A stretch of 64,000 nt of DNA. It comes from an uncultured Bacteroidales bacterium (GTDB lineage: Bacteria; Bacteroidota; Bacteroidia; Bacteroidales; F082). Where the stretch lies: positions 1 to 64,000 of the forward strand of contig CAJOIS010000001.1 of assembly GCA_905234645.1 (NCBI GenBank), in the 5' to 3' direction. This document shows positions 10,167-19,369 of this stretch, piece after piece; position 1 is the stretch's first letter; the number at the start of each line of letters is the position of its first letter. The notes under the pieces are model-generated. The model was not told the DNA's origin. It worked only from the letters and a program-made list of their open reading frames with translations, and made no database searches. The translations under genes were made by a program, and so were the position numbers.

Positions 10167-12873
10167 TCACTTGGCTCTCTCTTCCTCAATAGCGGCCTGT
10201 GCTGCAGCCAGACGTGCGACGGGCACGCGGAACGGCGAGCAGCTCACGTAGTTCAAACCGGTCTTGTAGAAGAAGCGGACCGAGGCGGGGTCGCCGCCGT
10301 GTTCACCGCAGACGCCACACTTCAGGTTGGCGCGCTGGCTACGGCCACGGTCGACACCCAATTTCACCAACTGGCCAACTCCTTCTTGGTCGAGGGTGTT
10401 GAACGGGTCGGCGGGGATGATCTTCTCTTCGATGTAGTCCTTCACGATGGCGTTGACGTCGTCGCGGCTGAAGCCGAAGGTCATCTGGGTGAGGTCGTTG
10501 GTGCCGAAGCTGGATCTGGTCGGCCACGAGGGTGGCTCTCGGGATCTCGATCATCGTGCCGTACATGTAGTTGATCTTCACACCGAACTTCTTCTCGACT
10601 TCAGCTTGCACGCGGTCGGCGATGGCCTTCTGGTGCTCAAGCTCCTTGACGTTGATGGTCAGCGGAACCATGATTTCCAGATGCGGGTCGAAGCCTTCCT
10701 TCATCAGTTCTGCGGTGGCCTGGAACAGGGCGCGGAACTGGGTCTCGGTGATTTCGGGATAGACGATGCCGAGGCGGACACCACGCAGACCCATCATCGG
10801 GTTCACTTCGTGGAGGGCCGAGATGCGCTTGACCAGTTCTTTCTGGCTCATGCCACGCTCTTTGGCCAAAGCGGCGATCTTTTCTTTCTCGTCGATTTTC
10901 GGCACGAACTCATGCAAGGGCGGGTCCATCAGACGGAAGGTCAGCGGTTTGCCGTCCAACACCTTCAGCGTGCCCTTGGCGGCCTTTCTGATGAAGGGCT
11001 CGAGTTCCTTAAGGGCGGCCTTACGGTCAGCGGTGGTGTTGGTCAGGATCATGTTACGCAGCTTGGCCAGCGGCTTCTCGCTGTTCTTGCCGTAGAACAT
11101 GTGCTCGATACGGAACAGGCCGATACCTTCGGCGCCGAAGTTGACGGCGTTCTGGGCATCTTCCGGGTTGTCGGCGTTGGTGCGGACACCCATCTTGCGG
11201 TACTTGTCGACGAGCTTCATGAACTTCTTGAAGAGCGGGTTCTCAGTGGCGTTGATCATACCCACGGGCTCGGCATAGACCCAACCCTTGGCGCCGTTCA
11301 GGCTGATGACGTCGCCTTCCTTGAACTGCTTGTCGCCGATGTGGACAATCTTCTTCTCGAAGTCGATCTTCACGGCGTCACAACCCACGATGCAGCACTT
11401 ACCCCAGCCACGGGCCACGAGGGCGGCGTGTGAGGTCATACCGCCACGGGCGGTCAGGATACCGTCGGCGGCACGCATGCCTTCGACGTCTTCAGGGTTC
11501 GTTTCCTCACGGACCAGCACGTTGGCGATCTTAGCGGAACGATATTCCTTGGCTTTCTCGCTGGTGAGGGCGATGCGACCGACAGCGCCACCAGGACCTG
11601 CGGGCAGACCCTTGGCGATGACGGTGTGCTTCTTCTCGTCGGTGGTGTCGAGGATGGGGTGGAGCAGCTCGTCGAGTTGCTCGGGGCTGAGGCGCATGAC
11701 GACTTCCTTCTCGTCGATACGGCCTTCCTTCAGCATGTCGAGAGCCATGGTCAGGGCAGCTACACCGGTACGCTTACCGACACGGCACTGCAGCATATAG
11801 AGTTTGCCATCTTGGATGGTGAACTCGATGTCGAGCATGTCATGGTAGTTGTCTTCGAGGATGCGGCGCACTTCGCAGAGTTCCTTATAGGTCTCAGGCA
11901 TGAGCTCCTGCATGGATTTCATATGCTTGTTCTGCTCGTTCTTGGTGTCATCGTTCAATGGGTTGGGGGTACGGATACCGGCCACCACGTCTTCGCCTTG
12001 GGCGTTGATGAGCCATTCACCATAGAACTGGTTGTCGCCAGTGGCGGGGTTACGGGTGAAGGCCACGCCAGTGGCGGAGGTGTCACCCATGTTGCCGAAC
12101 ACCATGGTCTGCACGTTGACGGCAGTGCCCCAGTCGTCCGGGATACCTTCGATGCGACGATAGGAGACAGCCTTCTTGCCGTTCCAGCTCTTGAACACGG
12201 CCTTGATGCCGCCTTCGAGTTGAGCCTCGGCGTCGTCGGGGAATTCGGTGCGGAGCACCTTCTTGATGCGAGCCTTGAAGGCCTCGGCCAACTTCTTAAG
12301 GTCGTCGGCGGTCAGTTCGGTGTCGCTCTTGTAGCCTTTCTTCTCCTTGTAAGCGTCCAGCATGTCATCCAGCTGCTTGCGGATGCCTTTGCCGTCGGCA
12401 GGCTCGATACCTTCAGCCTTCTCCATGACGACGTCGGCGTACATCATGATCAGACGACGGTAGGAGTCATACACGAAACGCTCGTTGCCACCGGTCTTCT
12501 TGATTAGGCCGGGGATGGTCTTGGAGCAAAGACCAATATTCAAAACGGTGTCCATCATGCCGGGCATCGACTTGCGCGCGCCTGAACGGCAGCTGACGAG
12601 CAACGGGTTGGCGGGATCGCCATATTTCATGCCCATGATTTTCTCCATCTTCTTGATGCCTGCGTGAACCTCGTCCATCAAGCCCTTAGGAAGTTGGCAG
12701 TTGTTCTTGTAGTAGGCAGTGCAGCATTCGGTAGTGATGGTCAAGCCAGCCGGTACGGGCAGCTTGAGCAAGCACATTTCGGCCAGGTTGGCACCCTTGC
12801 CACCCAGCTCGTTCTTCATCGAAGCATTTCCTTCAGCGGTCTTTCCACCAAAGGTGTAAACGTACTTTGTCAT
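10167..12873 (-). pseudogene. ppdK: Pyruvate, phosphate dikinase, interrupted by a frameshift
   Basis: PPDK interconverts pyruvate + ATP + Pi and PEP + AMP + PPi. The first frame (12873 down to about 10513) carries the nucleotide-binding domain (FGGKTAEGNASMKNELGGKGANL), the phosphohistidine domain (GGMTSHAALVARGWGKCC) and most of the PEP/pyruvate barrel up to [13 protein letters not shown]. At 10512 the frame changes: sense continues in another frame as [19 protein letters not shown] and ends with the catalytic-Cys segment CGVCGEHGG. The seven or so residues usual between DQI and SFG (about AEEAEFF) are missing and one base remains. This indicates a deletion of about 20 bp (21 bases reduced to 1). 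As it stands, the ribosome would read out of frame to 10339. It could be a true mutation or an assembly/consensus error; everything else in the gene looks intact. A -7 box lies at 12931-12938. Confidence 0.9.
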
Positions 12874-12930
12874 TGATTTAACTGATTATTAGTGATTTAA
12901 TTGATATTCATTAGTCTAAAAATGAAGCTG

Positions 12931-12938
12931 CAAAAATA
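12931..12938 (-). promoter_or_regulatory. -7 promoter box for ppdK
   Basis: The minus strand reads TATTTTTG, a match to TAnnTTTG, about 58 nt upstream of the ppdK ATG. The rest of the 175-bp gap is AT-rich and otherwise featureless apart from the terminator at 12989-13020. Confidence 0.5.
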
Positions 12939-12988
12939 GAAATTTGTGAAACACAATGCAATAGGATTTTTCACTTTTTTTTCGGACA

Positions 12989-13020
12989 CAAAAAAAGCCT
13001 CGGAACATTCGTCCCGAGGC
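12989..13020 (-). terminator. Rho-independent terminator for the C25 protease gene cluster
   Basis: On the minus strand, GCCTCGG ... CCGAGGC forms a stem and is followed by a run of T residues, 28 bp past the stop codon of the most distal protease gene. The plus strand also has a short T-run (GCGTTTTTGG), so it may act in both directions. Confidence 0.8.
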
Positions 13021-13047
13021 GCGTTTTTGGGTATGCAGAAACGATCT

Positions 13048-15348
13048 TTATTCCTTCACAAATTTCAACGTCTTAACAACGTTCTCTGACTTCACCGTGA
13101 TGAAGTAAATTCCGTCGCTCAGGCGCTCAAGGTTGAGGTTCGTAAGGCCTTTGCTCGTGCTGTGATGTACCTCTTGTCCGAGGCTGTTGTAGACGACAAT
13201 GTTGCAGTCTTCCTCGGGCAGACTGAGGCTGAACTGACCCTTGTTCGGGTTGGGGTAGAGGGCTACGTTGTGCATTGTGTTTTCTTCACTTCCAGCGAGG
13301 TATAATGCTATTGACTGTGGCCACGCGTCGCAGCCGGTGACGATGAGGTTCATCTGTGGGAAATGTCCCAAATTGTCGTCAAACTCAATGGTTGCCATAC
13401 CGTTTTCGTCGGTATAGGCTACACCAACGAGAAATTGGTTGTTGTCGACGGATATGGCACAGCGGAAGTTCTTTAGCCCAACACCATTGTCGTCAGTGAC
13501 AATCACATTTATGGAGTTGACGCCTTCGACGTAATCGATCGGGCAATCCACGTTGGGTGTGAATGGCTCGTCATGCCAGGGGCTGACGGCCACGTCGCCC
13601 ATCATGTTGAGGTCGTAGAAGTTCCAGCGCAAGGCGCCTTCTTCCCATTGGCCTGGGGCGTTGACCCATGGCGCGGTCATGATCTTACCTTCTCTCAAGG
13701 CCATGCCACCGTATGGAATGCGGTCGTGGTAGTAGGCGTCTTCCGTCTCACGGTGCAGGTGGATGGCGGGACCTTCGGTCTGGCCTTCGTTGAACCAGCC
13801 GTAGCGCGAGTTGCCGAAGGTGGCCACAGCGAAGTTGCTGATTTTGGTCATGCGCTCAAGGATGCAGTCGTCGCTGAAGTCGCCGCAGATGCAGCCTGAG
13901 GTGTGGAAGAAGGTGTAGTTGTGGTCGACGCCGTTGGGCCCGTAAAAGTTGTCGTCGGTGATGTCCCAGGTGAGCCATCCCGCCACATAGTATGTGTTGG
14001 CGTGGCCGTCGTGGTGCACGTATTGTGTGCCGTCGTTGATGGCCATACACAGGGCGTAGCCGCTCCAGGTGCCTTCCTCTTCGTAGAGTCGGGTGAAGTT
14101 GTAATTCTCTGGGATGCCTGTGGTGGTGTAGCCGTTGTCGTCGTGCGTGCCGATGAGCAACTCAAGGTATTGGCTGCCGTTGCTCAGATAGGGCTCGTCA
14201 TAGAGGTGCTCGCCCGCCATGATGACGTTGTGGAACTCGCCAAGGACAGGTTCGGCTTGATAGGTCATGGACTTGTGTAGCATGTTGTCCAATTCCGTCT
14301 GGTCGCTGAAGCACATGCGGCCGATGCCGATCTCGGGCAGCAGGTCGTCTTCGCCGATTTCGCCCCAAAGGTCGTCATTGTCGTCGTTCCAGTTGCCATC
14401 CAATGCGGCATAGTAAAGGTCTGCTGGGATGCCGTAGTCATCTTCGCCGTCGCCACTGTCTACATGGCAGTAGAAGCCACGGAATGGAATGTCTGGCACG
14501 TCGCCGGCGAGGTTCACCATCATGATGCCGTTTTCCTCGTATTCTTGGATGATGAAATTACGTAGTTTTTCGGCGTCGTCGCGGCCACTCATCGTGCTAG
14601 TGATGGTTTCCAAGGCGACGACATGGGTGCGGAGACCGCGATCCAGATAGAAGGCGACATAATCGTCGAAGGCGTTGACATACTGCTGTCTGGTGACCAC
14701 GAGCAGGTCATAGCCGCCCATGACACGACCTTTGGTATCGTAGGTTTGCAGCATTTCGGGGTTCTGGGCAAGGCGCATGGCACGTGTGGTGTTGTCGCTG
14801 TTGAGCCACAGCTTGCGGCTGTTGTCGGCCTTGGCGGCTGTAGTGGTGACTCTTACCTTGGCTTTGGTGGCGTAACGCACTTCACCGCTGCCAGGCACAT
14901 ACTGCACGGGTGTGAAGGCCGAGAAGGCGAAGCCGACACCGTTCATGTATTGGGTGCTCAATTTGCCGTAGGCTTGGGTGGGATAGATGCTCTTCGATGC
15001 GTAGAGGGCTTCGTCTTTCACAAACTCCTTGCGCACGGGGTCGGAGTAGGTGAGGGCCGTCTGGTAAGGATACAGGTTATGGCTGCCTTCCAACGTTTGA
15101 AAGTCGGAGAGTTCCACTTCGATACTGGCGGCTTCGGTGCCTTGGGGCAACATCAGGCTGACGCTGTGCCAGGGCAGCGAGGGCTGACCAGCAAGGGCAC
15201 TCTGCATACAGCCTTTAAACTGTATTTGTTCATAGTCTTGTATCTGGCTGACAGTGGGTTGCCCCAACTCATAGGTCATCTCGATGGTCTGTGCCGTTGC
15301 GAACAGGTTGACCATCAAGGCGATAAGGATTAGGCTTGGTTTCTTCAT
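13048..15348 (-). CDS. C25 (gingipain-type) cysteine protease with T9SS sorting domain
   Basis: A secreted peptidase. Signal peptide MKKPSLILIALMVNLFATAQ. A gingipain-like propeptide region follows (to about residue 200), then the C25 catalytic domain with HHDGHAN (His near 445) and SGCICGDF (Cys near 485). These correspond to the gingipain His/Cys dyad. An Ig-like module (about 600-680) precedes a type A T9SS C-terminal sorting domain starting at YPNPNKGQFSLSL and ending in TLKFVKE, so export and surface attachment or release through T9SS are expected. At 766 residues it is the shortest of three paralogs and lacks their extra C-terminal modules. Substrate specificity cannot be read from sequence. 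A strong terminator follows. It is separated from the other two paralogs by a toxin-antitoxin pair. Confidence 0.92.
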   Translation of the reverse strand: MKKPSLILIALMVNLFATAQTIEMTYELGQPTVSQIQDYEQIQFKGCMQSALAGQPSLPWHSVSLMLPQGTEAASIEVELSDFQTLEGSHNLYPYQTALTYSDPVRKEFVKDEALYASKSIYPTQAYGKLSTQYMNGVGFAFSAFTPVQYVPGSGEVRYATKAKVRVTTTAAKADNSRKLWLNSDNTTRAMRLAQNPEMLQTYDTKGRVMGGYDLLVVTRQQYVNAFDDYVAFYLDRGLRTHVVALETITSTMSGRDDAEKLRNFIIQEYEENGIMMVNLAGDVPDIPFRGFYCHVDSGDGEDDYGIPADLYYAALDGNWNDDNDDLWGEIGEDDLLPEIGIGRMCFSDQTELDNMLHKSMTYQAEPVLGEFHNVIMAGEHLYDEPYLSNGSQYLELLIGTHDDNGYTTTGIPENYNFTRLYEEEGTWSGYALCMAINDGTQYVHHDGHANTYYVAGWLTWDITDDNFYGPNGVDHNYTFFHTSGCICGDFSDDCILERMTKISNFAVATFGNSRYGWFNEGQTEGPAIHLHRETEDAYYHDRIPYGGMALREGKIMTAPWVNAPGQWEEGALRWNFYDLNMMGDVAVSPWHDEPFTPNVDCPIDYVEGVNSINVIVTDDNGVGLKNFRCAISVDNNQFLVGVAYTDENGMATIEFDDNLGHFPQMNLIVTGCDAWPQSIALYLAGSEENTMHNVALYPNPNKGQFSLSLPEEDCNIVVYNSLGQEVHHSTSKGLTNLNLERLSDGIYFITVKSENVVKTLKFVKE

Positions 15349-15371
15349 AGGTGGTATTTTAAAAGATTATC

Positions 15372-15683
15372 TTATTTCAGTTCTTTGATAAGAGATTTTG
15401 GCTCACGTCGTGTATCCCATAGAACCACGATTTCTATAGTATTATCGTGGTTGTAATAAACCAATTTATTGATGTGGTTTACTACCATGCTTCTGTATTC
15501 AACAGGGGCTTCATCTAACAAAGGTTCAATCTGACCTAGATATGGATTGCTTTCCAATAAAACAGCTACATGCAACACTTCGTCGAGGAATTTCTGCTTT
15601 GATTTCTTGCCGAACTCTTTCCTGATGTAATTAGAAGTTTTCTGTAGGTTTTCCTTGGCTTGAAGAGACCAAATTACTTTCAT
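15372..15683 (-). CDS. ParE/RelE-family toxin
   Basis: 103 residues with the ParE/RelE fold pattern: start MKVIWSLQAKENLQKTSNYI, a helical pair with FGKKSKQKFLDEV, then strands EYRSMVVNHINKLVYY and a C-terminal IEIVVLWDTRREPKSL. Toxins of this family attack gyrase or mRNA; which applies here is unknown. It starts 5 bp after the stop codon of the upstream small gene, as is typical for a toxin-antitoxin operon, and shares its promoter at 15953-15960. Confidence 0.85.
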   Translation of the reverse strand: MKVIWSLQAKENLQKTSNYIRKEFGKKSKQKFLDEVLHVAVLLESNPYLGQIEPLLDEAPVEYRSMVVNHINKLVYYNHDNTIEIVVLWDTRREPKSLIKELK

Positions 15684-15688
15684 GACAA

Positions 15689-15934
15689 TTATTTATAATT
15701 TGGTTCTTCTGCGCAAGCAGATATCACTTCTTCCGTCGTGTAATAATATCCTTCGGCAATCTGTTTTCTCCCTGCTTCAGCCATTTGGAGAAGTTCATCT
15801 TTTGTGTATGGCTTCATGGGATCTTCTTCTAGTTTTGCATGCTCTATCAGGTGTTCTCCCAACCATTTTTGATTGCTAGGTGTAAGGGTCGCAAACAGAT
15901 ACTCAAGTAGTCCATTTAAAGTTGCTGTACTCAT
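15689..15934 (-). CDS. Antitoxin of the ParE-type pair
   Basis: An 81-residue acidic protein directly upstream of the toxin. The N-terminal half is a short helical segment (LEYLFATLTPSNQKWLGEHL); the C-terminal tail has the YTKDELLQMAEAGRKQIAEG pattern seen in many Bacteroidetes antitoxins that wrap ParE/RelE toxins. No DNA-binding fold could be named with confidence. The antitoxin role rests mainly on gene position. Confidence 0.75.
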   Translation of the reverse strand: MSTATLNGLLEYLFATLTPSNQKWLGEHLIEHAKLEEDPMKPYTKDELLQMAEAGRKQIAEGYYYTTEEVISACAEEPNYK

Positions 15935-15952
15935 TTTTATCAGGTTTTAGGG

Positions 15953-15960
15953 CAAAAGTA
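15953..15960 (-). promoter_or_regulatory. -7 promoter box for the toxin-antitoxin pair
   Basis: The minus strand reads TACTTTTG (TAnnTTTG), 18 nt upstream of the antitoxin ATG. This implies that the pair has its own promoter inside the protease cluster. Confidence 0.5.
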
Positions 15961-15981
15961 CACATTTCTTCTAAATATGGT

Positions 15982-18900
15982 TTATTCCACCACCACTTTC
16001 TTCGCTTCAACACCATTAGCATTGCTAATCCTAACGAAATAAACACCCGCTTCATCCAAATGGAGATGCTGCAAGCCATTCACCTCGTTGAGGCTGCGGA
16101 TCTGTTGTCCCATGACGTTAAACACGTTGACCTGTGAGGTTTGACGCAGTTCAACAGTAAAGTCACCATTCGTGGGGTTGGGGTATACCGTTGCGGTCCC
16201 TAAGCCCGTCGAAGGGCCGTCTTCTTCCACATCAAGGACGACACTCATGGGCGGCAGCACGATATAATCCACCCAGACGCAGTCTTCACCGCCTACAGCA
16301 CCGGCGTCCTTGACATAGCTCCAAGTAAGGTGGTGGCTGCCTTGTGGAATCATGTAGGATACCAGCGTCCAGTCGGTCTCGCCCGCCCAACGCCCCATGC
16401 GCTCACCGTCGACGTAGAAGTTGAGGAAGTCATAGCCCGTCTCGGTGGAGGTCTTTACATAGAAGCTGATTTCGTTGTCACAGGCGAAGTCATAGTCAAG
16501 GCTCATGTCGGCATGGCTGAGGTGACCCATAGGCGTGGTGTGGGCGCAGTATTGGCCTTCGTAGGTGCCGTGGGAGACAATGTCCCAGCCTCCATTGCCA
16601 TCAAATTGCCAGTCGAACTTGCTGAAGTTGCCCGTCTCGAAGTCTTCAATCTCACAATCCACGTTGAGGAAATAGGAGTCCATCACGAGGTAATGGCCAG
16701 AGTAGGTGGCTAGTATGAACTCGTAAGCCGTGGCATTTCTGGTGGCGATGCTGCAGGTGAAGTCGACGGAGAAGGTCTCGCCCGGGGCGATGTCTTCGAC
16801 ATTGAAGACGTTCTCGTCAAACAGGATCTCGGGGGCAGAGCAATACACGCCGAAGTGGGTGTCGGGCGACAGGCTGTGGCCCGTGTTCATGCCTGTGAAG
16901 TGCAATGTGATGGTCTCACCGTTCTCGGCATGGCCGTTGCCATCGCCTTCCGTTTCTTCCAAAACCGTTGAGATGGGGCCATAGTCGGGTGCGTTGACGG
17001 TGACGTCGAAGTAGCTGACCCAGGTCTCGTTGCCATCAGTGCAAGTCAATGTGAAGGTCACCACGGTTTGGTCGGGCACGTCGTCGCTGACGGTGAAGGC
17101 AAAGGCATTGTCGAGGACCTTGGTTTCGTGGCTGCTGACGTTGCCGATGGTGGCCTGTCCCTGCGTGATGGTGATGTATTCCATCTGTTCGCAGGTCAGC
17201 ATGGCACTCACGTTGCTGGCGTTGAGGTTGCCGACATTGCGGAAGCCCATATTGAATGACAGGTTCTCGTTGAAGTCCACCTGGCCATCGGGGTCGTTGA
17301 TGGTGTAACTGTCAAAGAGCACATGGGCACAGTTGGTGTTGTCGAAGTCGATTTGGAGTTGCTGCGGCCAGCCGTTCATGCCGTTGACGTAGAGGTCAAG
17401 TACATCGGTGTTGTTGACGGCGTTGAAACGCAGCTCAGCCTCTCCATTCTCGTCAGTGGTAGCCATGGCAATCAGGGTGTTGCCTTTGAAAAGGCGGCAC
17501 TCGAAGTTGTATAGGCCATTGCCGTTATCGTCCTTTACAGTGACGGGAATGCGGTTGGTGCCCACGGGTAAGGTGGTGGCACATTCTATGGTAGGCGTGA
17601 AGGGTTCGTCGAACCAGGCGTTGAGGCCAACGTCACCCAGGGCATTAAGGGCATAAAACACCCAACGCAGCACACCGATTTCGCCGTTCATCGTGATGAA
17701 AGGCGCGGTTTGAATCTTACATTCTCTTAAGGCTTGGCCGAGACCGGCGATGCGCTCGTGGCAGTAGGCGTCGATGAGCTCGCGGTGGTAATGTGCAGAG
17801 GGACCGTCACCAGCTTGGTTGTACCATCCGTAGCGCGAGTTGCCTATGGCAGCCACGGCACCGGTGCTGTTCACCACCATGCGTTCCAGGATGCAGTCGT
17901 CAGCAAAGTCGCCGCAGATACAGCCTTGGCTCTTGAAGATGAAATAGTTGTGATCTACGCCATTGGCGCCATAGAAAAACTCAGGGGTGATGTCCCATGT
18001 GTACCAACCTGACACAGTGTAGGTGTTGGCGTGACCGAAGTGGTTCACATATTGCGAGCCTTCGTTGATGGCTTGGCGCAGCTCTTCGGGATCCCATTCG
18101 TGGTATTCGGAGGCATAGACGCGTACGAAGTTGTAGTCCTCGGGATAGCCGTGGGTCGTGTAGCCATTGAAGTTGACGGTGCCGATGATGTGCTCCAAGT
18201 CGTTGCTGGCATAGTAACCTTCACCGAGGTGCTCCCCGGCGAGGATGGGCTTGCGGAACTCGCCTAAAACAGGAGAGGTAAGGTAGCTGAAGGTCTTGTT
18301 GAGGATGGTTGTCAACTCATTGGCATTGTTAAACGGTAAACGAGCGATGGCCAGCTCGGGCAGCAAGTCGTCTTCACCCACTTCGCCCCAAAGGTCGTCA
18401 TTGTCGTCGTTGAGGGTGCCGTCAAGACAGGCGTAGTAGGTGTCGGAAGGCACATTGTCCTCATAACCCGTTTGGGCGTGGCACCACAGGTTACGGTGGG
18501 GCACCAAACTCACGTCGCCACCTATCAGCACCATAGAGATGCCATTGTTTTCGTATTCCTGGATGATGTATTTGCGGATTTTCTCTTGGCGGTCGAGGCC
18601 TTGCATGGTGGCGTAGATGTTCTCCGTGGAGGCGAGACGCACGCGGATTCCTCTGCCTGAGTACAGGGAGATGTAATTGGCGAAGCTACCCCAATAGCTC
18701 GATGGGGTGATCACCAGAATGTCATAGACTGGCAGGGCGCCATCGCGGCGAGCGTAGCTGTCGAGCATCTCGGCGTTCTGTGCCATGCGGTTGATGCTGT
18801 TTTGGGTCTCAGGACGCAGCCAGAGTTTGCGGCTGTGGTCGGCGCGCGAGGCTTGGTAGTCGACGGTGACCGTCACGGTTTGGGCATAGCTTACCTGACC

Positions 18901-19362
18901 TGATGCGGGTTTGTATATTACAGGCGTGAAGCCGCCAAAGGCAAATGATACGCCATTGAGCACCTGCGTGCTGACATTATCGAATGTAGTGTTGGGATAG
19001 GCTTCATTGGAGCGGTACAGGGCTTCGTTCTTCTCGAAGACAAAGGGGCTGTCGTCCGAGATGGGACGCGTCTTTTGCGTAGGCAAAAGGTTAAATTGTC
19101 CTTCCAGCGCCACAAAGTCGCCCAAGCTGACATGAATGGCCGTGGCATCGGTGTTTTGTGGCAGTATCAGGCTGATGCTCTGCCATGGCAGGGAAGGCTC
19201 GCCGACGGTGCCGTTGGAGACAGTGCCATCGAAAGATAGCGTTTGGTATTCCCCGACTTGCTGAACCTCGGGCTTGCTGAAATGATATGTGTGTGTGACG
19301 TTTTGTGCCGTGGCAAAGACACAGGCGACAAGGAATAATAAGGTGATGCTGAGTTTTTTCAT
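15982..19362 (-). CDS. C25 (gingipain-type) cysteine protease with long C-terminal modules and T9SS sorting domain
   Basis: Paralog of the 13048-15348 gene with the same N-terminal plan: signal peptide ending VFATAQ, propeptide, C25 domain with NHFGHANTY (His near 442) and SQGCICGDF (Cys near 481). Unlike the short paralog it carries about 400 extra residues: several Ig/CARDB-like beta modules (about 640-870), a MAM/jelly-roll-like segment (FETGNFSKFDWQFDG onward, about 915-1050) and a T9SS sorting domain from VYPNPTNGDFTVEL to the end. The linker just before the sorting domain reads GPSTGLGTA and is encoded by a palindromic repeat (16195-16218). Its start is 7 bp after the stop of the next protease gene, so those two are probably cotranscribed. 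Confidence 0.92.
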   Translation of the reverse strand: MKKLSITLLFLVACVFATAQNVTHTYHFSKPEVQQVGEYQTLSFDGTVSNGTVGEPSLPWQSISLILPQNTDATAIHVSLGDFVALEGQFNLLPTQKTRPISDDSPFVFEKNEALYRSNEAYPNTTFDNVSTQVLNGVSFAFGGFTPVIYKPASGQVSYAQTVTVTVDYQASRADHSRKLWLRPETQNSINRMAQNAEMLDSYARRDGALPVYDILVITPSSYWGSFANYISLYSGRGIRVRLASTENIYATMQGLDRQEKIRKYIIQEYENNGISMVLIGGDVSLVPHRNLWCHAQTGYEDNVPSDTYYACLDGTLNDDNDDLWGEVGEDDLLPELAIARLPFNNANELTTILNKTFSYLTSPVLGEFRKPILAGEHLGEGYYASNDLEHIIGTVNFNGYTTHGYPEDYNFVRVYASEYHEWDPEELRQAINEGSQYVNHFGHANTYTVSGWYTWDITPEFFYGANGVDHNYFIFKSQGCICGDFADDCILERMVVNSTGAVAAIGNSRYGWYNQAGDGPSAHYHRELIDAYCHERIAGLGQALRECKIQTAPFITMNGEIGVLRWVFYALNALGDVGLNAWFDEPFTPTIECATTLPVGTNRIPVTVKDDNGNGLYNFECRLFKGNTLIAMATTDENGEAELRFNAVNNTDVLDLYVNGMNGWPQQLQIDFDNTNCAHVLFDSYTINDPDGQVDFNENLSFNMGFRNVGNLNASNVSAMLTCEQMEYITITQGQATIGNVSSHETKVLDNAFAFTVSDDVPDQTVVTFTLTCTDGNETWVSYFDVTVNAPDYGPISTVLEETEGDGNGHAENGETITLHFTGMNTGHSLSPDTHFGVYCSAPEILFDENVFNVEDIAPGETFSVDFTCSIATRNATAYEFILATYSGHYLVMDSYFLNVDCEIEDFETGNFSKFDWQFDGNGGWDIVSHGTYEGQYCAHTTPMGHLSHADMSLDYDFACDNEISFYVKTSTETGYDFLNFYVDGERMGRWAGETDWTLVSYMIPQGSHHLTWSYVKDAGAVGGEDCVWVDYIVLPPMSVVLDVEEDGPSTGLGTATVYPNPTNGDFTVELRQTSQVNVFNVMGQQIRSLNEVNGLQHLHLDEAGVYFVRISNANGVEAKKVVVE
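16195..16218 (-). repeat. CCCTTCGAC-type palindromic element inside a coding sequence
   Basis: Minus-strand CCCTTCGACGGGCTTAGGG with flanks matches the element at 10138-10161. It is translated in frame as PSTGLGTA in the linker between the jelly-roll-like module and the sorting domain. The copy at 48297-48320 encodes PSTGSGTA in the same reading frame of the element. Confidence 0.8.
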
Positions 19363-19369
19363 TAGTGTA

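Noticed and set aside
10339-10520. Programmed frameshifting in ppdK
   Set aside because: About seven codons are missing as well as the frame being changed, and no slippery heptamer was seen. A deletion fits better.
10447-11433. Plus-strand open frame over ppdK
   Set aside because: The minus strand carries the conserved PPDK motifs; the plus frame is a shadow.
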